NCBI GenBank assembly: GCA_963803295.1
Contig: CAWDMC010000025.1
Coordinates: forward strand, 248,001 to 312,000
Origin: CAWDMC01 sp963803295
GTDB lineage: Bacteria > Acidobacteriota > Terriglobia > UBA7540
Length of the DNA stretch: 64,000 bases
Reading direction: 5' to 3'
The notes beneath the pieces were generated by a model. The model saw only the letters and a list, made by a program, of their open reading frames with translations, was not told the origin of the DNA and made no database searches. How positions within the stretch are numbered: position 1 is the first letter of the stretch; each line of letters begins with the position of its first letter. The position numbers were made by a program, and so were the translations under genes. This document shows positions 54,078 through 62,636 of the stretch, in pieces.

Positions 54078-54803
54078 ATGTTGGCCGCAACGCTTTTCAC
54101 AGTGCTATTGCAAGGAGAGGGAGAAGTAGGATTCGACATCATCAGCATGTGGCACAGCATGGGCTGGCCCGCCCGTCTCGTGGTTATCGTCCTGCTGGTC
54201 ATGTCGGCGTGGTCCATCGGGGTTATGATCGATCGCTGGATCGCCTATCAAGGCGCGCGCAAACAATCACGCGTTTTCGCCCCGGCTGTGGCGAATGCCC
54301 TCAAAGATGGAAAGATCGAAGACGCTATCGCCATCGCCGAGCAGAATCAGCGCAGCCATCTGGCCAAGGTAGTTACTGCCGGACTGCAGGAATTCCAGGC
54401 TCACCAGGTTTCTACCGAGATCCCCGGGGAAGAAATCGAAGCCTCCAAACGCGCTCTCGAGCGGGCTTCGGCAATCGTCCATGCTGAACTGAAAAGAGGT
54501 GTGTCCAGCCTCGCTACGATCGGTTCGACCGCCCCCTTCGTGGGGTTGTTCGGAACCGTGCTCGGCATCATCCACGCCTTCCAGGGCATCTCTGCGGAAA
54601 AGTCCACCGGTCTTGCTGCCGTTGCAGGCGGCATTTCGGAAGCCCTGGTCACCACCGCCTTCGGTCTTTTCGTGGCTATCCCAGCTGTCTGGGTGTACAA
54701 CTACTTCACCGGAAAAATCGAAGCGTTTGACGTGGAGATGGACAATTCCTCATCAGAGCTTATTGACTACTTCATTAAGCGGAGTGGTCGGGGGAAGAAA
54801 TAA
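54078..54803 (+). CDS. exbB: MotA/TolQ/ExbB proton-channel protein
   Basis: Encodes 241 residues with three membrane helices: LVVIVLLVMSAWSIGVMI, ATIGSTAPFVGLFGTVLGII and VTTAFGLFVAIPAVWVYNYF. The second and third carry the family pore residues. It forms the pentameric channel around ExbD. ATG at 54078 follows AGGGAGG. The stop shares one base with the following exbD start, so translation is coupled. Confidence 0.95.
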   Translation: MLAATLFTVLLQGEGEVGFDIISMWHSMGWPARLVVIVLLVMSAWSIGVMIDRWIAYQGARKQSRVFAPAVANALKDGKIEDAIAIAEQNQRSHLAKVVTAGLQEFQAHQVSTEIPGEEIEASKRALERASAIVHAELKRGVSSLATIGSTAPFVGLFGTVLGIIHAFQGISAEKSTGLAAVAGGISEALVTTAFGLFVAIPAVWVYNYFTGKIEAFDVEMDNSSSELIDYFIKRSGRGKK

Positions 54804-55246
54804 TGGCTTACAAGGCTAAGGCACCAGAAACTGTGGCCGATATCAACGTGACTCCTCTGGTGGACGTCATGCTGGTGCTGTTGATCATCTTCATGGTCAT
54901 CACACCCATGTTGCAGAAGGGCGTCAGCGTTGATCTGGCGAAGACACAGAATCCGCGAGACATGCCGGACGAAGACAAGGAAGATGCAGTGACCATCGCG
55001 GTTACCCGCGATGGCAGATTCTATCTCGGCACGACGGTAATTGCCCTGGACGAAATCACGACTAAGGTTAAGGATCGCGTTTCGGCGAAGCTCGATAAGA
55101 CCGTGTTTCTGAAGAGCGATGCGAGAGCCAAATACGGGGATGTCGTGAAGGCTGTTGACTCGATTCGAGCCGCCGGCGTCGACTCGTTGGGTCTGCTCAC
55201 TGAAAGACTTCAGAAGACAGGGGCAGCGCCAACTATAACTCCGTAG
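54803..55246 (+). CDS. exbD: ExbD/TolR biopolymer transport protein, copy 1
   Basis: Encodes 147 residues. The membrane helix and catalytic Asp are in INVTPLVDVMLVLLIIFMVI; a periplasmic domain follows with VDLAKTQNPRDMPDEDKED and KYGDVVKAVDSIRAAGVDSLGL. It uses the proton-motive force with ExbB to drive TonB. ATG overlaps the exbB stop by one base. This copy has more charged residues after the helix than the next two. Confidence 0.95.
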   Translation: MAYKAKAPETVADINVTPLVDVMLVLLIIFMVITPMLQKGVSVDLAKTQNPRDMPDEDKEDAVTIAVTRDGRFYLGTTVIALDEITTKVKDRVSAKLDKTVFLKSDARAKYGDVVKAVDSIRAAGVDSLGLLTERLQKTGAAPTITP

Positions 55247-55356
55247 CCGTAAGCGGACTTCGCTTACGGCCGGATCCCAAAAGTCTGAGAGAAGCAGGAG
55301 CGGCCGGGGCCGGTTTGGGGCCGGCTCCGATTCCGCTGCTGCCGGAGGATATTCCT

Positions 55357-55788
55357 ATGGCAATGGCAGTTGGAGGGGGCAAAGGGGGCGCGAAAGCCGA
55401 CATTAACGTAACCCCCCTTATTGACGTGCTCTTGGTACTCATCATCATCTTCATGGTCATTACACCACTTACACCCCATGGACTTGATGCCTTGGTACCT
55501 CAGCCGAACAAGGATAAGAATCCGCCCAATCAGGACGTTCTTAACCGTACTATCGTGGTTTCGATGGATGCCCAGAGACACGTGGAGATCAATCAGACGC
55601 CGGTCGATATCCGAAACCTGGCAACCCAACTCGAAGACATCTTCAAGACCCGTAACGATCGCATTATCTTTGTGAAGGGCGATTCGAGCCTGCCCTTTGG
55701 TGCTGTCGCCCAAATCATCGACATCGCTAAGGGGGCCGGAGTCGACAAGATCGGCTTGATCACAGCGGCGATCGAAGCAGGGCAGTAA
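55357..55788 (+). CDS. ExbD/TolR biopolymer transport protein, copy 2
   Basis: Encodes 143 residues from ATG at 55357 behind GGAGGAT. The helix INVTPLIDVLLVLIIIFMVI keeps the proton-carrying Asp. The periplasmic domain has ALVPQPNKDKNPPNQDV and the C-terminal GAVAQIIDIAKGAGVDKIGL. It is the second of three tandem copies and differs from copy 1 over most of the periplasmic part. Confidence 0.94.
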   Translation: MAMAVGGGKGGAKADINVTPLIDVLLVLIIIFMVITPLTPHGLDALVPQPNKDKNPPNQDVLNRTIVVSMDAQRHVEINQTPVDIRNLATQLEDIFKTRNDRIIFVKGDSSLPFGAVAQIIDIAKGAGVDKIGLITAAIEAGQ

Positions 55789-55877
55789 ATCGGATAGGCG
55801 GCACTTTAGCGGTGCTTTCCAAAGATGGGAACTGCGGCGGCTTCAGTCAGCCGCGGAGTAGAAAAGGGGTGGCAGCC

Positions 55878-56291
55878 GTGGGCATGGCCGGAGAATGCGG
55901 CAAGGGTGGGCCCAGGGGCAGTATCAATGTAACCCCGCTGATCGACGTGTTACTGGTCTTGATCATCATTTTCATGGTGATCGTTCCGATGACGCCGACG
56001 GGTCTGGACGCGATGGTTCCGCAGCCGATTAGACAGGAAGCTGGATGCAACCTGATCGTCATCTCGATAAACTCCCACCGCCAGACCACCATCAATGGGC
56101 ACTTCGTCGCCCTCGGTGATCTTGAGGGGACCCTAAGGGAAATTTTCGGGACCCGGAACGAGCGCGTAGCCTTTGTCAAAGGCGACCCGAGCTTGTCCTT
56201 TGGCGAGGTGGCCCGCGTGATGGATATCATGCGGTCATCAGGCGTCGACCAGATCTGTTTGCTAACAGCGAGTGTTGATGCAGGCCAGTAA
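55878..56291 (+). CDS. ExbD/TolR biopolymer transport protein, copy 3
   Basis: Encodes 137 residues from GTG at 55878 (AAGGGG eight bases before); ATG at 55884 and GTG at 55812 are alternatives. The helix INVTPLIDVLLVLIIIFMVI is nearly identical to copy 2, and ALDAMVPQPIRQEAG-type and VMDIMRSSGVDQICLL segments follow. It probably arose by duplication of copy 2. The Asp is kept, so the copy should be functional. Confidence 0.92.
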   Translation: MGMAGECGKGGPRGSINVTPLIDVLLVLIIIFMVIVPMTPTGLDAMVPQPIRQEAGCNLIVISINSHRQTTINGHFVALGDLEGTLREIFGTRNERVAFVKGDPSLSFGEVARVMDIMRSSGVDQICLLTASVDAGQ

Positions 56292-56324
56292 CCACCTAAC
56301 CGTACAGGTCAGGGAGGAATTCAG

Positions 56325-57140
56325 ATGAAGTCTTATAAGCTCGCCCCAATTGCGGGGGTGTTGCTGCTGGCGATCATGTCGTCAGGTTGCAACAAGCTGA
56401 AAGCACGAGACCAGCTCAACAAGGGTGTGAACGCGTACCGCAACGCCCAGTTCCAATCTGCTATCGAGCACTTCAAGACTGCAGTCAGTCTCGATCCGAG
56501 CCTGGTGAACGCCAGGCTGTATCTCGCCGAGGCTTATCTTAATCAGTATATCCCGGGCGGAGATTCGCCGGACAACGTGAAGATTGCCCAAAACGCCATC
56601 GACGCATTTCAGGACGTGCTGCAGCTTGATTCAAAGAACAGCACGGCCCTCGCCAGCATCGCCCAAGTCTACTATGAAATGAAGGATTTCGATAAAGCCA
56701 AGGATTACCAGCGGAAACGTCTTGAGATTGAGCCCAACAATCCGGAGCCCTATTACTGGATTGGCGTAATCGACTGGGCCATCGTCTATCCGCGCCGTAT
56801 GGGACTGCGGAGAGATCTAAATCTGGTAACTCCCAAAGACCCGTTGAAACCTGAAACGCTTCCGCCGCTGCCTGAAAAGGAACGAGCCAAGCTACAGCAA
56901 TCCAGCGGCCAAGTGGTCGATGAAGGCATTGATGCGCTCAAGAAAGATATCGATCTAAAGCCTAACGATGCCGACGCCTACGCTTATTTGAACCTCTTGT
57001 ATCGCGAGAAAGCTGACCTCGAACCCGAGGAATCGGCAAGGCTGCAGGACGTCAAGACCGCAAACGGCTTTGTACAAAAATCGCTCAATATCAGAAAACA
57101 GAACGGAACTAAAGAGGGTGCAACCGGCGGGGCAAGCTAG
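56325..57140 (+). CDS. TPR lipoprotein of the Ton cluster
   Basis: Encodes 271 residues. The start has a lipoprotein signal (VLLLAIMSSGC, Cys at about residue 22). TPR units follow: LNKGVNAYRNAQFQSAIEHF, ALASIAQVYYEMKDFDKAKD and further helical pairs to residue 250. It is 34 bases after exbD copy 3, behind GGGAGG, so it belongs to the operon. A frame shifted by one at the end (57118-57201) would encode an acidic tail, SDDEDFEDLGAAWNYNPKEG, ending right at the terminator; the present stop may therefore be due to a frameshift. It is probably membrane-anchored in the periplasm and may link the Ton complex to partners. Confidence 0.85.
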   Translation: MKSYKLAPIAGVLLLAIMSSGCNKLKARDQLNKGVNAYRNAQFQSAIEHFKTAVSLDPSLVNARLYLAEAYLNQYIPGGDSPDNVKIAQNAIDAFQDVLQLDSKNSTALASIAQVYYEMKDFDKAKDYQRKRLEIEPNNPEPYYWIGVIDWAIVYPRRMGLRRDLNLVTPKDPLKPETLPPLPEKERAKLQQSSGQVVDEGIDALKKDIDLKPNDADAYAYLNLLYREKADLEPEESARLQDVKTANGFVQKSLNIRKQNGTKEGATGGAS

Positions 57141-57200
57141 CGACGACGAAGACTTCGAGGATTTGGGCGCCGCCTGGAACTACAACCCAAAGGAAGGCTG

Positions 57201-57230
57201 AGCCCCGGCCAAAACGCCGGGGCTTTTCTT
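57201..57230 (+). terminator. Rho-independent terminator of the Sec-Ton gene series
   Basis: A perfect nine-base stem (AGCCCCGGC with GCCGGGGCT) and six-base loop, followed by TTTCTTG. Confidence 0.92.
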
Positions 57231-57285
57231 GTTCGAACCACCGAAACAGTAAAGACCCCGATTACTCAAGGTTAGCCGCCCCGCA

Positions 57286-58314
57286 CTACGGCATATCCTT
57301 GATGTTACCCCCGAGCGACTTCACTCGGCTCGGTTCCGCCGCCCTGAAAGCATCGAGATTAGCCTTGTCGACCCATGCCGTGCCGGTATCGATCCGGGTT
57401 GGCAAGGGGGAAGCCGGCGCCGTACGCCAGTCTTTGAATTCCCGCACGATATTGTGATTAAGATCGTCGAGGAGCTTCACCCCGTAGTAGGCCATCGTGT
57501 AAGGCTTCTGGGCCACGGTGCCGGCAATGACCCCGCTCCCTATCCAATCGAGGGTCTCGGGGTTTTTGTCAAACGCAGCCACGACAATCTTTCCTTCCAC
57601 GTTGAGTCGGTGCAGGGCCTCCGCGGCGCCGGGTCCACCCGAGGCTTCGAGGCAGAGTATCCCATCTAACTTTTCCTTTTTGGCGAGCATATCGGAGATC
57701 CCATCGTTGGCCTTGCGCGGATCACCCTGGTCGTCAATCACATTTGAGTCTACCTTGATCTTCGAGTACTTCGACAAGGCCTCTTTGGCGCCGCGAATGC
57801 GCTCATCCTGATTGAGCTGACCCGGAATACCGATGATTACGACACTGCCCTCGCCGTGGAGCAACTGAGCCATGTGTTCGCCACATTCGATACCAGCCCG
57901 ATGGTTATCCGTTCCGATAAAGAGAATACGCTCGGAATCAGGAGCGTCCGAATCCACGGTGATTACCGGAATGCCCTGCTTTACCGCGTCGTTGATCGCA
58001 GAACTGAAGATATCGGCGCGCGCCGGTGCCAGGAGGATGCCGGATGGGTGCGAGGCAACCGCCTTCTGGAAAATTGCCAGTTCTTCGTCTGGCGAATAGG
58101 AGTCAGGGCCGTCGAAATCTCCTTTGACTTGCATGGCATTCACGGCATCGCCCAAGCCGAGTTTGGCCTCTTGCCAGTAGGGCAAGGAAATATTCGACGC
58201 CACGAAAATGTAGCGCTCGGTCTTCTGATGGTAGCTCTTCTCGCAGGAGGCAAGAAATCCTGCCGAAACAACCACAATAAGACAGAGTAATCGCTCGGTG
58301 ACACGTGTCTTCAT
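57286..58314 (-). CDS. Sugar-binding lipoprotein of an ABC transporter (RbsB-like)
   Basis: Encodes 342 residues from ATG at 58314, preceded by GGAGG and starting a lipoprotein signal (LLCLIVVVSAGFLASC, Cys near residue 24). The periplasmic-binding fold type I is clear: YIFVASNISLPYWQEAKLGL, GILLAPARADIFSSAINDAV, GIPVITVDSDAPDSERILFI, and GDPRKANDGISDMLAKKEKL. The family binds pentoses, hexoses or signalling ligands. No permease or ATPase gene lies nearby, so it is an orphan binding protein, and the matching transporter is elsewhere. It is divergent from the rel gene. Confidence 0.92.
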   Translation of the reverse strand: MKTRVTERLLCLIVVVSAGFLASCEKSYHQKTERYIFVASNISLPYWQEAKLGLGDAVNAMQVKGDFDGPDSYSPDEELAIFQKAVASHPSGILLAPARADIFSSAINDAVKQGIPVITVDSDAPDSERILFIGTDNHRAGIECGEHMAQLLHGEGSVVIIGIPGQLNQDERIRGAKEALSKYSKIKVDSNVIDDQGDPRKANDGISDMLAKKEKLDGILCLEASGGPGAAEALHRLNVEGKIVVAAFDKNPETLDWIGSGVIAGTVAQKPYTMAYYGVKLLDDLNHNIVREFKDWRTAPASPLPTRIDTGTAWVDKANLDAFRAAEPSRVKSLGGNIKDMP

Positions 58315-58639
58315 AGCGCCTCCATACATCCCTCTACACCGGCCGCCGGGTGCCCACAGCCGCGTTCTTCGAAGCAGACCCCGACTCGGAAGGTGCAGCG
58401 GGCGAAGGATATCATAAAGCGAGGCCAGCGTTAAGCCAAGCTTGCATGAGGACAATAAGAACTGGAAGGGCCGTGAGGCTCGTCGGGAACGGGCGCTTGA
58501 GTACCGATGCGTGACCTGGGAGATCGGCCGCAATCGGTGTGCAAGCGCGACTGCCAAGCGCCACTGCCACTCCGATTGACGCGAGGCGCGCGGTGCTTGA
58601 TGTCGGGTTGCAGCGTAGCCTAGAATAATAGAGGGGCTC
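58315..58639. other. Divergent region between the binding-protein gene and rel
   Basis: 325 bases with no supported gene. A promoter candidate for rel is listed at 58597-58626. No operator or riboswitch was recognised. Confidence 0.35.
58597..58626 (+). promoter_or_regulatory. Candidate sigma70 promoter of rel
   Basis: TTGATG at 58597-58602, an 18-base spacer and TAGAAT at 58621-58626. The start codon lies 13 bases past the -10 box, which leaves almost no leader, so an upstream promoter may also act. Confidence 0.35.
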
Positions 58640-60787
58640 ATGGTTCAATTCCAGGAGATCATCGATAGGGTTCAGACTTATCGTCCTGCCGACGATCTCG
58701 CCCTGCTGCGCAAAGCGTACCAGTTTACTGCCGCGGAGCACAAAACCCAAAAGAGACTCTCGGGTGAACCCTTTCTCGCTCACCCGCTAGAAGTGGCGAA
58801 TATCCTGGCTGAGATGAAGCTTGACGTGGTCTGCCTGGCGGCTGGGATGCTCCACGATGTAGTGGAAGACACCCCCACTACGGTGGAACGGGTCCGGCAG
58901 GAGTTCGGCTCCGACGTAGCACGCATTGTCGAGGGCGTTACCAAGATCAGCCGGATTGAATTTGTTTCACCTGAGGCCAAGCAAGCGGAAAACCTGCGCA
59001 AGATGGTTCTGGCGATGGTGGATGATATCCGCGTGGTCCTGGTGAAACTCGCGGACCGTCTCCACAATATGCGCACCCTGGAGTTCCTCCCAGCGGACAA
59101 GCATGAACGGATCGCCCGGGAGACCCTTGAGATCTACGCGCCGATCGCCCACCGCCTCGGCATGGGCAAGATCCGGGGCGAGTTAGAGGACCTCGCCTTT
59201 CGCTATCTCGAGCCTGTCGCCTACGACGAGATCAAGGGAGCGGTAGAGAGCCGGCGCAAGGTAAGCGAAGATTTTCTGCGGGAAGTCTGTACCCTGGTTC
59301 AAGCCAGGATGAAGGAGCATTCCATCCCCGCCCTCATTGAGGGCCGGATTAAGCGCCTCTACAGTATCTGGCAGAAGCTTAAGCGCCAGCATGTCACCAT
59401 CGATCAGGTTTACGACCTGTTGGCGATCCGGCTCGTCACCGACGATATCAAGAATTGTTACGCGGCCTTGGGCGTAATCCACAACACCTGGCGCCCGGTA
59501 CCCGGACGTATCAAGGACTTTATCGCTATACCGCGTCCCAATCTCTACCAGTCACTTCACACTTCGGTGATCGGTCCGCACGGACAGCCTTTCGAAGTGC
59601 AGATCCGCACCGAGGAAATGCATAAGGTTGCCGAGGAAGGTATCGCGGCGCACTGGAAGTACAAAGACGGCCGTCCGCTGGCTCAGCAGGATGAAGAACG
59701 CTTCGCCTGGCTGCGTCACTTGGTGGAATGGCAGCAAGACATGCGTGATCCCGGCGAGTTTCTGTCTACCTTGCGGATCGACCTCTACCCCGAGGAGGCT
59801 TACACCTTCACCCCCAAAGGGAAGGTCGTGGTCCTACCGCGCGGCGCTACTCCTATAGATTTTGCTTACTCCATCCACACCGAGGTTGGACACCGCTGTG
59901 TCGGCGCGAAAGTCAACGGCCGCATTGTGCCGCTAAAGTACAGATTGCACAACGGCGACATTGTCGAGATTGTCACTCAGGTGAACCACACGCCCAGCCG
60001 GGACTGGCTAGCCATTGTCAAGACTTCACGCGCCCGCAACAAGATTAAGCACTGGATCAATCTAGCGGAACGTAAACGAGCCATTGAGATTGGCCGGAAG
60101 TTGATGGAAAAGGAAGCGCGGAAGTTCGACGTCTCGTTGAAGAAGATCGCCAGTGGGGATTTCCAGAGAGTGGCGCAGGAATACGGATGCTCCCAGGCAG
60201 ACGATATTTACGCGGACATAGGCTACGGTAAGTTCTCCGCCCGCCAGGTGCTGGCCAAGTTGGCCCCCGAGGCGAGCATTGAGAAGGAGCCTCCCGTGCG
60301 TCTTGCGGACACGCTCAGGAGTGCACTCGGACTCAACCGGGACAGTGCCATTCAGGTGCAAGGTCATGATGACCTGCTGGTCTACCGTGCAAAGTGCTGT
60401 AACCCTATTCGAGGTGAAAGGATCGTCGGCTACGTCACCCGTGGCAAGGGCATCGCCGTGCACTCCAAATCCTGTCCTAACGTCCAGAACCTCCTTTACG
60501 ACACCGATCGCAGCATCAACGTGGAATGGGTCGGACCCAAATACAGCCTCTACCCCGTCAAACTTACCTTGCACACTGCCGATCGCCAGGGTCTGCTGGC
60601 CGATGTCACTTCGGTGATCAGCGGCGTAAACTCGAATATCCAGAACATTGAGGCGCATACCGGAGATGAGCGCGCTTCGATTGATGTCACCCTTGATATC
60701 GTTGACCTTCCCCACCTGCAACAGATCATGTCGTCACTCAAGAAGGTCAACGGAGTTTATGACATTGAACGGGTGATGCAGACCTGA
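58640..60787 (+). CDS. rel: Bifunctional (p)ppGpp synthetase/hydrolase
   Basis: Encodes 715 residues. Domains in order: HD hydrolase (residues 40-200; HDVVEDT at about 72-78 intact), synthetase (210-350; GRIKDFIAIPRPNLYQSLHT with RxKD typical of bifunctional Rel/SpoT rather than monofunctional RelA), TGS (about 395-455; VVLPRGATPIDFAYSIHTEV), a zinc-finger-like segment with CCNPIRGE and SCPNV, and a C-terminal ACT domain (TLHTADRQGLLADVTSVIS). It makes and degrades the alarmone (p)ppGpp in response to starvation. The length and order match full-length family members, and no domain is lost. Confidence 0.97.
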   Translation: MVQFQEIIDRVQTYRPADDLALLRKAYQFTAAEHKTQKRLSGEPFLAHPLEVANILAEMKLDVVCLAAGMLHDVVEDTPTTVERVRQEFGSDVARIVEGVTKISRIEFVSPEAKQAENLRKMVLAMVDDIRVVLVKLADRLHNMRTLEFLPADKHERIARETLEIYAPIAHRLGMGKIRGELEDLAFRYLEPVAYDEIKGAVESRRKVSEDFLREVCTLVQARMKEHSIPALIEGRIKRLYSIWQKLKRQHVTIDQVYDLLAIRLVTDDIKNCYAALGVIHNTWRPVPGRIKDFIAIPRPNLYQSLHTSVIGPHGQPFEVQIRTEEMHKVAEEGIAAHWKYKDGRPLAQQDEERFAWLRHLVEWQQDMRDPGEFLSTLRIDLYPEEAYTFTPKGKVVVLPRGATPIDFAYSIHTEVGHRCVGAKVNGRIVPLKYRLHNGDIVEIVTQVNHTPSRDWLAIVKTSRARNKIKHWINLAERKRAIEIGRKLMEKEARKFDVSLKKIASGDFQRVAQEYGCSQADDIYADIGYGKFSARQVLAKLAPEASIEKEPPVRLADTLRSALGLNRDSAIQVQGHDDLLVYRAKCCNPIRGERIVGYVTRGKGIAVHSKSCPNVQNLLYDTDRSINVEWVGPKYSLYPVKLTLHTADRQGLLADVTSVISGVNSNIQNIEAHTGDERASIDVTLDIVDLPHLQQIMSSLKKVNGVYDIERVMQT

Positions 60788-60948
60788 CGCATCTTGGGGC
60801 CTACTCATTCCCCCAGGTTCCTGCCGCAAAAACTCTAACGCGCCCGAATCCCCGGCGATTGAGCTTCATCCAAATATTGGACCACCTCCTGATTGAGGAG
60901 GCGTTTACGGTGGCGCTTCTACCTGGAACCATCGGGACGAAGGCGGGC

Positions 60949-60977
60949 TTGAATCATTTCGGGGTAGGCATTATCCT
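60949..60977 (+). promoter_or_regulatory. Candidate promoter of the ECF sigma gene
   Basis: TTGAAT at 60949-60954, a 17-base spacer and TATCCT at 60972-60977. A GGAACC at 60925-60930 is also the usual -35 core of ECF sigma promoters, so self-activation is possible. Confidence 0.35.
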
Positions 60978-61047
60978 GAATGCGCAACTGGAGAACCGTA
61001 GCCGGCAGGCGGCGGCATTTTCCAGATAAAGCGATTTCAGGAGCTGG

Positions 61048-61653
61048 ATGCCGACACACCTCGCCAACGAAGCGGAATTGGTGACTGAAGCGCGCCTCGG
61101 CAATGCTGAGGCGTTCACCACTCTGGTGCGGCAGTATGACCGCAACATCTATAGACTTGCCTTGAATATCACCGGCAACAAGGAAGACGCGGAGGACGTC
61201 CTCCAGGAGACCATGCTCAAGGCTTATACCAAGCTGCCCCAGTTTCAGGGTGACTCGCGCTTTTACACCTGGCTCGTCCGGATCGCCGTCAACGAAGCCC
61301 TGATGAAGCTGCGCAAGCGCTCTGGCGATAAGACCGTTCCACTCGACGAGCCGATAGAATCCAACGAATCAAGCTTCATCCCGCGTGAGATCGAAGACTG
61401 GGATGACAATCCCGAGCAACGTTTTGCCAAGCAGGAATTGCACGACATCCTCGACCGCGTGATCACCAGGCTGGAGCCTCAGTTCCGAACGGTCTTTGTA
61501 CTGCGTGACATCGAGGATCTCTCCACCGAAGAGACCGCCAGGATCATGGGCTTGTCCGTACCCGCCGTCAAATCGCGCCTCCTGCGGGCGCGGTTGCGAG
61601 TTCGCGAGCTCCTGAACCCCTACTTTCGGAAAGGACAAGAAGTTGCGGTGTAA
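61048..61653 (+). CDS. ECF-type RNA polymerase sigma factor (RpoE/SigW-like)
   Basis: Encodes 201 residues. Region 2: AFTTLVRQYDRNIYRLALNI and GNKEDAEDVLQETMLKAYTK, with the promoter-melting segment FYTWLVRIAVNEALMKLRKR. Region 4: LEPQFRTVFVLRDIEDLSTE with a helix-turn-helix of MGLSVPAVKSRLLRARLRVR. There is a charged linker of about 40 residues between them. It directs RNA polymerase to its own promoters when released from the anti-sigma factor encoded next. ATG at 61048 follows AGGAG. The stop overlaps the next gene by 11 bases. Confidence 0.95.
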   Translation: MPTHLANEAELVTEARLGNAEAFTTLVRQYDRNIYRLALNITGNKEDAEDVLQETMLKAYTKLPQFQGDSRFYTWLVRIAVNEALMKLRKRSGDKTVPLDEPIESNESSFIPREIEDWDDNPEQRFAKQELHDILDRVITRLEPQFRTVFVLRDIEDLSTEETARIMGLSVPAVKSRLLRARLRVRELLNPYFRKGQEVAV

Positions 61654-61879
61654 GGAAGTCATTCGAAGTATCTCGGATTATCTTGACGGCGAGCTGGATT
61701 TCGAACTGGTCGCCGAGATCGAGCTGCACATCAAGTGCTGTCACGACTGCAATGTAGTCGTCGATACTACTCGCAGGACGATCGAGATCTATTGCGGCGA
61801 AGAGCCGCTACCCCTGCCCACCGACGTCCAGGAACGGCTGGAAACCGCCCTTACCCGGCACTTGCGGGCGCAGTCCTGA
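61643..61879 (+). CDS. Zinc-finger anti-sigma factor
   Basis: Encodes 78 residues from TTG at 61643, overlapping the sigma gene. The zinc-binding anti-sigma motif HIKCCHDC (H-x3-C-x2-C) lies near residue 28, preceded by the usual MRCKEVIRSISDYLDGEL. No transmembrane helix is present, so it is a soluble anti-sigma factor that may sense stress through its zinc site. Co-translation keeps sigma and anti-sigma in balance. A shorter start (GTG) is not seen in the frame. Confidence 0.9.
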   Translation: MRCKEVIRSISDYLDGELDFELVAEIELHIKCCHDCNVVVDTTRRTIEIYCGEEPLPLPTDVQERLETALTRHLRAQS

Positions 61880-61992
61880 CGAAACCCGTTCAGGACAACT
61901 CCAGATCCAGTTTGGGTTACTAAATAGTGGACGTTTTGACCTTCTGCTGAGAATAGCCGCTGACCTTCTAGGTACACGGGAGGCAACCGCGA

Positions 61993-62604
61993 ATGTCGAT
62001 TCAGGCGCTCTTTTTCGATGTTGGTGGCGTGTTGCTCACCAACGGATGGGATCGCCTTGACCGCCGCCAAGCCGTAGACCACTTCGGCCTTGATTGGGAC
62101 GAGTTCGAAGACCGCCACGAGTTGGTTGTTCCAGCCTTTGAGCGGGGCCAGCTTTCACTTGAAGAGTACCTCGATCGAACGGTTTTCTATCGTGTTCGCA
62201 ATTTTTCCCGTCAGGATTTTGAGAATTTCATGTACGGACGCTCCGAGCCGCTGGCGGAGAGCCTTGCGCTTCTCGATCGCCTGGCTCGATCGCGAAATTA
62301 CTTTCTGGCCACGTTGAACAACGAGTCCCGCGAGCTCAACGCGCATCGGATCGAACGCTTTCGCCTGCGCGAGTATTTCTCGGTTTTTTTCAGCTCCTGT
62401 TATTTGGGCGTCAAGAAGCCTGATCGGTCGATCTACATGATGGCGTTGCAGCTTACTCAGCGCCCTCCCCAGGAATGCGTCTTCATCGACGACCGCGAAC
62501 TGAATCTCGAGTGCGCCCGTTCGCTCGGACTCAATTGCCTGCTGTTCGAGACCGCCTCGCACCTCCAGCACGACCTTGCTCAGCTGGGAGTAGTGGCGAG
62601 CTGA
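61993..62604 (+). CDS. HAD-superfamily hydrolase
   Basis: Encodes 203 residues. Motif I is FFDVGGVLL, with the nucleophile Asp and Gly at the second position as in YihX-like phosphatases; motif II is LATLNN, and motif III/IV are LGVKKPDRSIY and CVFIDDRELN. A helical cap (residues 15-85) is of the C1 type. Likely a small-molecule phosphatase; substrate unknown. ATG at 61993 follows GGGAGG. Confidence 0.88.
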   Translation: MSIQALFFDVGGVLLTNGWDRLDRRQAVDHFGLDWDEFEDRHELVVPAFERGQLSLEEYLDRTVFYRVRNFSRQDFENFMYGRSEPLAESLALLDRLARSRNYFLATLNNESRELNAHRIERFRLREYFSVFFSSCYLGVKKPDRSIYMMALQLTQRPPQECVFIDDRELNLECARSLGLNCLLFETASHLQHDLAQLGVVAS

Positions 62605-62636
62605 CGCCAATCTTTTCTAGCATCGTGACTCTTGGT

